Part shown: one piece after another, positions 1 to 5,401 of the stretch | Numbering within the stretch: position 1 is the stretch's first letter | Layout: each line of letters starts with the position of its first letter | Assembly: GCA_025355115.1 (NCBI GenBank) | Contig: JANXLO010000454.1 | Location: 1 to 5,525 of the forward strand | Reading direction: 5' to 3' | Length of the DNA stretch: 5,525 nt | Origin: Chthonomonadaceae bacterium | GTDB taxonomy: Bacteria > Armatimonadota > Chthonomonadetes > Chthonomonadales > Chthonomonadaceae | Position numbers and translations under genes: made by a program | The notes under the pieces: generated by a model | Seen by the model: the letters and a program-made list of their open reading frames with translations, nothing else | Databases searched by the model: none | What the model was told of the DNA's origin: nothing

Positions 1-344
1 CCATCATGGCGGAGGTCTGCAAAACGGTGACAAAGCTGGATCTGGACGTCTCCCTGGTGAAGCTTCTGCTGCTGCCGGACTACCGGTTCGTTCACGGCGG
101 GATACCTGTCGGCAAATTTCTTGTAAGCGTCATCTACTTCGATGCGACCATGCAGGGCGTCATCTCCATAGTCGCCCCCTTCTCGAAAACGAAAACCCAC
201 ATGGCGCGGTTTTCCCTGACCGCGCTTCCTAATTTTAAGCCTACTCCCGCGTCCTTTGACAACTGACGCCAAGTTGTTCTCAGACGTAGTTATTTCCGTC
301 CGACCACCGCCTGCCTGAACGTCTCCAGATAGCTCGTGCCGCAC
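1..344 (-). other. Unresolved segment downstream of cdaR; possible partial hypothetical ORF
   Basis: No gene is recognised here. On the minus strand the frame of cdaR stays open after its stop, from a GTG at 344 to the window edge (about 114 codons). This frame is hydrophilic (for example RIEVDDAYKKFADRYPAV near the middle) and has no visible ribosome binding site. Residues read from 200 downwards contain essentially no Ser or Thr, which is odd for a real protein. In register on the plus strand, an ORF from 6 to a TGA at 264-266 (86 codons) has GC-rich third positions but is nearly devoid of Glu, Arg and Gln. Each reading argues against the other, and a GC-rich hairpin at 204-225 sits inside both. 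The most common partner after cdaR, glmM, is not visible. Either frame could be a partial gene or neither may be real. Confidence 0.25.
204..225. terminator. GC-rich hairpin, possible terminator of the cdaA-cdaR transcript
   Basis: GCGCGGT (204-210) and ACCGCGC (219-225) form a perfect 7-bp stem around an 8-nt loop. On the minus strand, downstream of cdaR, it is followed by a T-rich stretch (GTTTTCGTTTTC) that begins several bases after the stem. On the plus strand it is followed by TTCCTAATTTT. Neither T-tract is ideal, so an intrinsic terminator is plausible but not certain. It lies about 120 nt beyond the cdaR stop. Confidence 0.4.
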
Positions 345-1427
345 CTATGGCTTTGGGATCGGAATTACGGGTTCGGGGATGGTTGGCTGCACGATGGGCG
401 TGCTCAGGCGCTTCAGGCTGACGCGCACATGGACTTTCTGAACCGGAGTGTTGTCAAGCGCACGAACGGTGATGCCGATAGGGATGATGAGAGGGGCATC
501 GGTCTCGAGATCCGCCATTCGATCTTTGATGGAGATCGCACCGGTGAGGATCGTCGCGATGCGGGTGACCTGCGCGGGCGTCCCTATGATTCGAACCTGC
601 ATGGGGGTCGGCTGCACGTCGTCGAGAGTGTAGCCTGCAAGCGGCGAGCCGTGTATGTCCGGACTGATGCTTACTATCTTGGAGTAGGGCTCCTCGGCCA
701 GCGGTATGGTGACATGAACGCTGGGTGGCGTCAGAGTCACCTCCTCGACCGGGTTGCCGTTTGCATCCCTCGCCGATACCGCAAAGTCCCCCTCTATGCT
801 CACGCCCGACTCGCCGCCGACCGCATTTACTACCAGACGCTCGATCCTATCCATGCGATCCAGGCGACCTGAAACTTTGACCTTCTGCGGGCTGACTTCG
901 GCAGGGCTGTAGCGGAAGCCGGCGGGCGCTTCGCGGAGATAGTGGACGCTGACGCTCATCAGCATCGTTTTGCGGGGAAAGACCATGACGGTAACTCGAG
1001 CGGGCTCCGGTGGATCGAAGCTTATCTCGGCACGATGCTCGAGCGCGGCGCCGATGAGGTCGTAGTGGCACCTCAGTCTCTGCTGAGAGACTTTGTCTAC
1101 GGGAGTGCCGGTGAAGTCCGCGCTAACGCGGATCTCGTTCTCCTTCAGCACATCCAGCACGGAACGCGGCCCGGAGATATTGACCTTGACTTTTTGAACG
1201 TCCGCCTGCACCTCCACCATCTCCGGCCGGTGCTCGATGAATACGGGAGTGGTAAAGGGGTGAGTCACGTTGGGGTTGCGTTCAGCCTGGACATAGAAGT
1301 AGAGGGTGACAGCGGTCGCGAGGGAGATGAACTTGAGCCAGAAATTGCGTCGAATCCGAGTGGTGATGGCGAGCTTCTGACGTTCGAGTGCCTTTTTTCT
1401 CTCGGTCGGGAGGCTTGTCAGACTCAT
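345..1427 (-). CDS. cdaR: CdaR/YbbR-domain regulator of the di-adenylate cyclase CdaA
   Basis: This is a 360-residue membrane-anchored extracytoplasmic protein of the YbbR (CdaR) family. Members bind the membrane cyclase encoded next to them and modulate c-di-AMP synthesis. A short basic cytoplasmic N-terminus (residues 1-30) precedes one transmembrane helix at about 31-46. Three consecutive beta-rich YbbR repeats follow (about 55-148, 149-243 and 246-340), with recurring segments of the type VKVNISGP, VKVSGR and VRIIGTP. The last ~18 residues form a Pro/Ile/Val-rich tail ending PIPKP. The start at 1427 is fixed by AGGAG five bases upstream. Only 10 nt separate it from the cdaA stop, so the two are co-transcribed and probably translationally linked. 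The family call is firm; regulation of CdaA is inferred from family and neighbourhood. Confidence 0.93.
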   Translation of the reverse strand: MSLTSLPTERKKALERQKLAITTRIRRNFWLKFISLATAVTLYFYVQAERNPNVTHPFTTPVFIEHRPEMVEVQADVQKVKVNISGPRSVLDVLKENEIRVSADFTGTPVDKVSQQRLRCHYDLIGAALEHRAEISFDPPEPARVTVMVFPRKTMLMSVSVHYLREAPAGFRYSPAEVSPQKVKVSGRLDRMDRIERLVVNAVGGESGVSIEGDFAVSARDANGNPVEEVTLTPPSVHVTIPLAEEPYSKIVSISPDIHGSPLAGYTLDDVQPTPMQVRIIGTPAQVTRIATILTGAISIKDRMADLETDAPLIIPIGITVRALDNTPVQKVHVRVSLKRLSTPIVQPTIPEPVIPIPKP

Positions 1428-1437
1428 CGCCGCTCCT

Positions 1438-2253
1438 TCATGCCGCCGCCTTGCGCTTGACGCCGAGCCGCTCGGTCGGCTGAATCAGGGCGGTCAATCT
1501 CTCTCGGAGAACCTCTTCACGAAGCCCGCGAATCAGCTTTCCGTCCAGCGCGATGGAAACTGTTCCCGTCTCTTCGCTTACGACGACCACGACGGCATCA
1601 CTGTTTTCTGACATCCCTAGCGCGGCTTTATGCCGGGTATGGACGGCGGCATCCAGCTTGGGACGATCCGTCAGTGGGAGGATGCACCCCGCAGCCACAA
1701 CTTTGCCATGTCTTATGATAAGCGCGCCATCGTGCAGAGCCGAGCCTTTATAGAAAATGGTATCCAGCAGCTCGACAGTGACGACCGCATCCAGCAATAC
1801 GCCGGTCTGAATGACCTCGTCCAGTCCTGTCTGGCGCTCAAAAACGATCAGCGCTCCCATCCGCTTTGCGGAGAGTAGCGTGACTGAGTGGACAACGGCC
1901 AGCAGCATTTCACTGACGTCCTCGCGGTTCAGCAGACTGAGCCCCCGGCTCCAGAATCGTGGCCCGAACTCCTCGAGGGCATGCCGCAGCTCGGGATAGA
2001 AGAGAATGACGATGGCGACCGGGCCGAGAGGGACGATTTGCCGGAGGAGCCAGTTGAGGGTGTCGAGGTGAAGCTTGTCGCTCAGGTAGAGCGCCAGAAG
2101 CAGCGTGCCGAGGCCGCCCAAAATCTGCATTGCACGCGTTCCGCGCACCAGCAACAACAGCCGATAGAGCAGATAGGCGACGACGAGGACATCCAGCACT
2201 CCCTGCCAGAGATCACTTTTCCATAACAGACTGAAAGGCAGATGTGCCCCCAT
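1438..2253 (-). CDS. cdaA: Membrane di-adenylate cyclase CdaA (DAC domain)
   Basis: The enzyme condenses two ATP into cyclic di-AMP at the cytoplasmic face of the membrane. The 271-residue product starts with three transmembrane helices (about 17-36, 41-58 and 70-86) and continues into a DAC domain. Visible motifs are GALIVFER (133-140), LHDGALII with the catalytic DGA at 175-177, TRHKAALG with RHK at 207-209, and VVSEETG (to 230). The canonical third motif is RHR; here its last residue is Lys, and the residue before TRH is His rather than the usual Gly. I chose the ATG at 2253 because GGAG (2263-2266) lies nine bases upstream; a TTG at 2268 in the same frame would place that GGAG inside the gene. 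Length and architecture are those of CdaA (YbbP), not DisA or CdaS. It is first in an operon with cdaR and has a good promoter at 2325-2353. Confidence 0.95.
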   Translation of the reverse strand: MGAHLPFSLLWKSDLWQGVLDVLVVAYLLYRLLLLVRGTRAMQILGGLGTLLLALYLSDKLHLDTLNWLLRQIVPLGPVAIVILFYPELRHALEEFGPRFWSRGLSLLNREDVSEMLLAVVHSVTLLSAKRMGALIVFERQTGLDEVIQTGVLLDAVVTVELLDTIFYKGSALHDGALIIRHGKVVAAGCILPLTDRPKLDAAVHTRHKAALGMSENSDAVVVVVSEETGTVSIALDGKLIRGLREEVLRERLTALIQPTERLGVKRKAAA

Positions 2254-2324
2254 TGTCGCTCGCTCCAAACTCAGTTTCCCGGCAGAAGCAGTGCCCTCTT
2301 CACCGGCGGAACTGCGTCATCAAC

Positions 2325-2353
2325 AGTATATCACACCTGAAGAGGAGGGTCAA
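2325..2353 (-). promoter_or_regulatory. Sigma70-type promoter of cdaA-cdaR
   Basis: On the minus strand, TTGACC (2353-2348) and TATACT (2330-2325) are separated by exactly 17 bp. This is a near-consensus housekeeping promoter. Transcription should start around 2318 and give a leader of about 65 nt before the cdaA ATG. Confidence 0.8.
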
Positions 2354-2410
2354 GCAGAAAGAGAGTACGCCAATCTTGGGTCTGCGTGACGCGCATTCAT
2401 GCAAACAACA

Positions 2411-2471
2411 CAAAAAAACTTGATTATTGCCAAAAATAGGGTTGACAACTCCTTGTCGAATCGGTTAGTAT
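2411..2471 (+). promoter_or_regulatory. Sigma70-type promoter of the NlpC/P60 gene, with A/T-rich upstream tract
   Basis: TTGACA (2442-2447, perfect -35) and TAGTAT (2466-2471, 4/6 match to -10) are separated by 18 bp. The 30 bp upstream (2411-2440) are A/T-rich with A7 and A5 tracts, resembling an UP element. The expected start near 2478 leaves a leader of about 190 nt before the ATG at 2667. The facing cdaA promoter is 88 bp away (-35 to -35). A palindrome, GCATTCATGC (2393-2402), lies between the two and could be an operator, but there is no further support for that. Confidence 0.75.
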
Positions 2472-2477
2472 GGTTGC

Positions 2478-2666
2478 AGCAGACAGCCTGTCAGGTTTCA
2501 CATTTCGCCGCGTGACACCAAAAGACGAAATGCACACCTACTGAACCACGCGCATGCCGTTGTTTTCTCAGCATCAGATCAATTGCGCTTATCCGACCGA
2601 CGATTCCCGTCAACGAACGGGCATATATTCTCCTCGTCGAGCCGTGAGATGGAAGGACAGACCGCG
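2478..2666 (+). promoter_or_regulatory. Long structured 5' leader of the NlpC/P60 gene
   Basis: This stretch has no credible gene and appears to be an untranslated leader. It contains GACA/TGTC (2482-2492), a perfect 7-bp pairing CATTTCG (2501-2507) with CGAAATG (2526-2532) around an 18-nt loop, and a nested element near the start codon. In that element CGACGA (2598-2603) pairs with TCGTCG (2634-2639) and encloses the hairpin CCCGT (2606-2610)/ACGGG (2617-2621). The nested element ends about 13 nt before the ribosome binding site. The leader is expected for a regulated wall hydrolase, but I do not recognise a known riboswitch consensus, including ydaO/yuaA. A cis-regulatory role is inference. 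Confidence 0.4.
2653..2657 (+). promoter_or_regulatory. Ribosome binding site deciding the NlpC/P60 start
   Basis: AAGGA lies nine bases before the ATG at 2667, selecting this start. The in-frame ATG at 2649 and TTG at 2583 have no comparable site and would add residues before an otherwise standard signal peptide. Confidence 0.75.
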
Positions 2667-3755
2667 ATGAACGGCAAAGGACTTCGCTGGGCACCCCTGT
2701 GTGTCACGGCATCCGCTTCCGCGCTTATAGCATCCTACGCCGGAAGCAAGGCTGAGGCCTCTCAAACCCACAAGCTCAAGCATGGCGAGACCGTCGCTGC
2801 GATCGCTCGCAAGCATCATATCACTGTCCACGCGATAGCCCTCGCGAATCCCGGAATCGACATGGACTGCGTTCCGGACGGCCACCATCTGACGATCCCC
2901 GCCTCCTCGCGTAAAATTAGCGTCGCTTCGATTGCCCACAAGACTGCCTACTCCCGAGGCGATAAAGTCAGCGTTCGCCGTGGGCCGGGGGAGACGTTCC
3001 ATCGGATCGACTCCTGCATTATGGGTCAGAAGATGATCGTCTCTGGCGAGCGGGACGGCTGGGCGCATGTCACTCTGAACAGCGGGCAAACCGGCTGGGT
3101 GCGTCATGATTTTCTTAAATACGCGCACGGCGGGGTTGCCTCAGGCAGGTCCTCCGCACACTCTCATTCGAAGGTTGGAGCGCAGGCAGCCGCCCGTCGA
3201 GCACATCATCAGCACATGGTTCGGCTGTTGGCCAAGCTGTCCGCTAAAAAACATGCGCTGAAGCTCGCGCACTCCGCCAAGCATCACCCCTCCCACTCAT
3301 TAGCCTCCGCCAGCCACCGCCACACGAAAATCGCGCACAATGCGAAACACGGCCACCACTACGTCGGCGAAGCTAGCCGCCCCAACACCGACAGCAGTCT
3401 GGTTCGCACCGCCATCGCCTATCGCGGCACACCCTACCGATACGGTTCTACCGGAGGCGGCTCGTTCGACTGCTCAGGCTTCACACGCTTTGTCTACGGA
3501 AGAGGGGGAGTTTCACTGCCGCGCTGCGCGAAGGAGCAGTTCCATTCGGGGCAGAGCGTGTCCAAAGGGGCGATGAAGCCCGGTGACCTAGTCTTCTTCC
3601 ATACCGTCACGCCCGGCATTTCTCATGTCGGAATCTATGCTGGCAATGGCAAGTTCGTGCACGCATCCAGCCGTCGAGCGGGCGGTGTGCGCATGGACAG
3701 CCTCAGCTCCGGCTACTATAGCAGCGCTTTCCGCGGCGCAAGGCGTGTCAAGTAG
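2667..3755 (+). CDS. Secreted LysM-SH3-NlpC/P60 peptidoglycan endopeptidase
   Basis: This is a 362-residue exported cell-wall hydrolase. A signal peptide (1-31, cleavage likely after SKAEA) is followed by a LysM peptidoglycan-binding domain (about 35-79, HKLKHGETVAAIARKHHI to LTIPA). Next is a bacterial SH3 domain (about 93-151, with VSVRRGPG and GWAHV...GWVRHDFL). A basic linker rich in His, Ala, Lys and Ser spans about 152-240, and a C-terminal NlpC/P60 cysteine peptidase domain covers 244-362. The catalytic residues expected for the family are visible: Cys269 in FDCSGF, His320 in SHVGIYAG and His332 in KFVHASS. Family members cleave stem-peptide bonds such as D-Glu-gamma-diaminopimelate; the exact bond here is not readable from sequence. 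The gene is monocistronic, with its own promoter and a strong terminator. The divergent cdaA suggests shared envelope physiology. The function call is firm. Confidence 0.93.
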   Translation: MNGKGLRWAPLCVTASASALIASYAGSKAEASQTHKLKHGETVAAIARKHHITVHAIALANPGIDMDCVPDGHHLTIPASSRKISVASIAHKTAYSRGDKVSVRRGPGETFHRIDSCIMGQKMIVSGERDGWAHVTLNSGQTGWVRHDFLKYAHGGVASGRSSAHSHSKVGAQAAARRAHHQHMVRLLAKLSAKKHALKLAHSAKHHPSHSLASASHRHTKIAHNAKHGHHYVGEASRPNTDSSLVRTAIAYRGTPYRYGSTGGGSFDCSGFTRFVYGRGGVSLPRCAKEQFHSGQSVSKGAMKPGDLVFFHTVTPGISHVGIYAGNGKFVHASSRRAGGVRMDSLSSGYYSSAFRGARRVK

Positions 3756-3780
3756 CGTACACTCGCTATCCTAACTGATG

Positions 3781-3819
3781 GCCTGCCGACACTGCATCAG
3801 CAGGATCGGCAGGCTTTTT
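3781..3819 (+). terminator. Rho-independent terminator after the NlpC/P60 gene
   Basis: GCCTGCCGA (3781-3789) pairs perfectly with TCGGCAGGC (3806-3814) and is followed at once by TTTTT (3815-3819). The loop contains a second small stem, CTGC (3792-3795)/GCAG (3800-3803), closing a 4-nt ATCA loop, so the hairpin is nearly continuous. It begins 25 nt after the stop codon and separates this gene from the cytochrome gene. Confidence 0.9.
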
Positions 3820-3917
3820 ACCGCGCGACTGTATTTCGAGCCAGGCAGATTGCCTCATGTGTGGTGGGACCTGAGTCCTCAGACGCGATAGCCTGAGATC
3901 GCCATTCCCCAACTCGC

Positions 3918-3945
3918 TTCAAACGCGCAACCTTTACTGTAACAT
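3918..3945 (+). promoter_or_regulatory. Weak candidate promoter for the cytochrome/DUF2231 gene
   Basis: TTCAAA (3918-3923) and TAACAT (3940-3945) each match the sigma70 boxes at 4/6 positions with a 16-bp spacer. They sit in an A/T-rich patch just upstream of the gene. The gene lies after a strong terminator, so it needs its own promoter, but this assignment is only tentative. Confidence 0.3.
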
Positions 3946-3969
3946 ATCGTCTAAAATCTCAGGGAGAGC

Positions 3970-4917
3970 ATGGACGAGGGCCAGTCCAGCAGCACTTCCA
4001 GCCCATCATCGCACTGTGTGAAGGTTAATATTTTGCAGAAATCGTACTTCTATCCGGCTCTCGTGAACCTCAGCAAACTCTCGCTTCCCTGCGCACTTCT
4101 GTTCTCAATTCTTTACTCACTCCCTTCCGGCGCCTTTCCGCAGTTTCTCCCGCTTGTCAAATCCACCTACAAGGTGAAAAACAATGGGACGATAGACACC
4201 AAAAAATGCGGTGTCTGTCATGCCGATCCCGGCGGCGGGGGAGAACTGAACCCTTACGGATCTGACATCAAGACATTTTTGAAAGCGGCTAGAACCAGGA
4301 CGCTGTCGACTGAGATTCTTCACTCAATGGACGAAAAGGATTCTGATGGCGATGGCTTCGCTGACATCGATGAGTTCAAGGCGGACACCCTGCCCGGAGA
4401 CGCGACCAGTCATCCCTCCAAGAAGCCGACCATGGCTGCACGGGAAGTGAAGGCCGAGGGGGAGCTCAGCCCATTCGATGTGAAGACGGCACTCCTGGCC
4501 CGAAGCGCGCAGCATCCTGTCATCGTTCATTTCCCAATTGCGCTGTTCATGGTCAGTCTGCTTCTGGATTTCATCGGCACTTGGAGGAAGAACGAGACCC
4601 TCCGCACCACAGCGCATATCAACCTTATTTTGGCCGCATTTGGGGCTTTACTTGCGGTCATCTCCGGCTTGATCGCATGGCAGCTCCTCTACCATGGAGC
4701 AGAGCTGAAGGGCAATCTCCGGCTGCATCTCATTCTCGGGATTGTGACGTCTGGCCTGCTATTCGCGCTCTGGTCTATTCGTTCACGGTTGATGAAGAGG
4801 CCAACTTCTGTCATCACTCGAACGTACTTCGTTTTGGGGTTGATTGCATTCATCCTGATCGCACTGACGGGTCATTTGGGCGGGATTCTAAGCGGCGTAG
4901 TGCAGCCGCTCGAGTAG
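3970..4917 (+). CDS. Membrane monohaem cytochrome c with Ca-binding motif and DUF2231 domain
   Basis: This 315-residue membrane protein has an unusual composite layout. A hydrophobic N-terminal export or anchor segment lies at about 38-56. An exported domain with one haem c attachment motif, CGVCH (80-84), follows in a context (Gly-rich run, then NPYGSD) typical of small cytochrome domains coupled to thrombospondin-type-3 repeats. A DSDGDGFADIDE motif (124-135) and PGDATSHP complete that module and should bind calcium. The C-terminal half is a DUF2231 four-helix membrane domain (helices about 184-203, 216-237, 252-270 and 284-304) with the hallmark HPVIVHFPIAL (182-192) and GHLGG (301-305). 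Several histidines (182, 187, 216, 253, 302) could be b-haem or metal ligands; that is inference. An envelope electron-transfer role is likely, partner unknown. AGGGAG (3961-3966) sits close to the ATG. An alternative TTG start at 4033, with AAGG eight bases upstream, would place the signal segment nearer the N-terminus. Confidence 0.8.
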   Translation: MDEGQSSSTSSPSSHCVKVNILQKSYFYPALVNLSKLSLPCALLFSILYSLPSGAFPQFLPLVKSTYKVKNNGTIDTKKCGVCHADPGGGGELNPYGSDIKTFLKAARTRTLSTEILHSMDEKDSDGDGFADIDEFKADTLPGDATSHPSKKPTMAAREVKAEGELSPFDVKTALLARSAQHPVIVHFPIALFMVSLLLDFIGTWRKNETLRTTAHINLILAAFGALLAVISGLIAWQLLYHGAELKGNLRLHLILGIVTSGLLFALWSIRSRLMKRPTSVITRTYFVLGLIAFILIALTGHLGGILSGVVQPLE

Positions 4918-5107
4918 GGTGATCGGCTGAAATTCGCTCAGCGAAACCCCTGGAAAAATGGTAAAATAGAGAGTACGTGCTGCAGTGCAGACGCCGCCAT
5001 AACGCTGGAGATGAGTGTGCGTTCAATTAGATAAGCAGTCCATCGCTTTTCTGCTGAACTCCCCTGCTGGCACGAGCTAGGCAGGCTCCCTACAGAAAGA
5101 ACTGTAT
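4918..5107 (+). other. Intergenic region upstream of the oxidoreductase fragment
   Basis: No gene or clear promoter is visible. A TAAAAT box (4962-4967) lies in an A-rich patch but lacks a matching -35 element at the right distance. GCTGA/TCAGC can form a 5-bp stem just after the cytochrome stop, but no T-run follows, so I do not call a terminator. The ribosome binding site for the ATG at 5108 is poor (AGAAAGAA). Confidence 0.4.
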
Positions 5108-5401
5108 ATGAACCGTAGAGATTTTTTCCGAGACGCTTCTGCTGCCTCCATGGTGCTGGCTCTCGGCTCGAGCGCCCGCGAGCTTCGTGCCGAAACGGCC
5201 GATCCCAAGAAGGACGACAAGAAGGCTGGGCCACCAGTCAGAGTCGCGGTCATCGGGGCGAGCTTTCAAGGCCGCAATATCATGACATCCCTCGCCAAGA
5301 TGGGGGCCGAAAGCGCCCCGGTCGTGGCCGTTTGCGACAGTTTCAACACACCTGCATTTCAGCGCAAAGTGACCGCACTCATGCCCAGTGTCGCGTCGTA
5401 G
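5108..5401 (+). CDS. Truncated Tat-exported Gfo/Idh/MocA oxidoreductase, N-terminal part only
   Basis: The 97 codons encode the beginning of an NAD(P)-dependent sugar- or inositol-type dehydrogenase of the Gfo/Idh/MocA superfamily. An N-terminal twin-arginine signal (MNRRDFFRDASAA, hydrophobic stretch to about 22) is followed by a charged spacer. The first Rossmann strand and nucleotide loop come next (RVAVIGASFQGRNI, 45-58), then the second strand ending in an acidic residue (VVAVCDSFN, 72-80). Complete members have about 350-450 residues, so only the first quarter is present. Family-like sequence stops around Pro93 (codon 5384-5386), and the frame then runs into TAG at 5399-5401. From about 5383 on, the opposite strand encodes an interior part of the same family, so the gene is broken by an inverted junction. 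As it stands it cannot make an active enzyme. Substrate is unknown. Confidence 0.75.
   Translation: MNRRDFFRDASAASMVLALGSSARELRAETADPKKDDKKAGPPVRVAVIGASFQGRNIMTSLAKMGAESAPVVAVCDSFNTPAFQRKVTALMPSVAS

Noticed and set aside
336..872. Plus-strand ORF of 178 codons opposite cdaR, and a second one at 942-1460
   Set aside because: They lie wholly or almost wholly antisense to cdaR, which has clear YbbR repeats and a ribosome binding site. Their translations are rich in Arg, Asp and His with no domain pattern, so they are shadows.
1888..2226. Plus-strand ORFs opposite cdaA
   Set aside because: They are antisense to an unmistakable DAC-domain gene, and the Glu/Gln-rich translation is a by-product of the Leu/Val-rich membrane coding strand.
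2583..2666. Upstream TTG start extending the NlpC/P60 protein by 28 residues
   Set aside because: It has no ribosome binding site, and it would put polar residues in front of a normal signal peptide. The ATG at 2667 has AAGGA nine bases upstream.
2478..2666. c-di-AMP (ydaO/yuaA) riboswitch in the hydrolase leader
   Set aside because: It was considered because of the gene context, but the conserved G-rich and GGGUGAA-type segments of that riboswitch were not found by eye. A covariance search would be needed to be sure.
2610..3128. Minus-strand ORF of 172 codons opposite the hydrolase gene
   Set aside because: It is antisense to the signal, LysM and SH3 coding region and has no domain features.
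3871..3882. Palindrome CTGAG-TC-CTCAG upstream of the cytochrome gene
   Set aside because: It is short, lies well upstream of any supported promoter, and no repeat or known operator sequence supports it.
4581..4922. Plus-strand 113-codon ORF overlapping the DUF2231 gene in another frame
   Set aside because: It overlaps the membrane domain with its hallmark HPVIVHFPIAL region just upstream, and its own translation shows no signal or domain.
4938..5234. Minus-strand 98-codon ORF across the intergenic region and the oxidoreductase start
   Set aside because: It overlaps the Tat-signal and Rossmann coding sequence on the other strand, shows no recognisable features and has no clear ribosome binding site.
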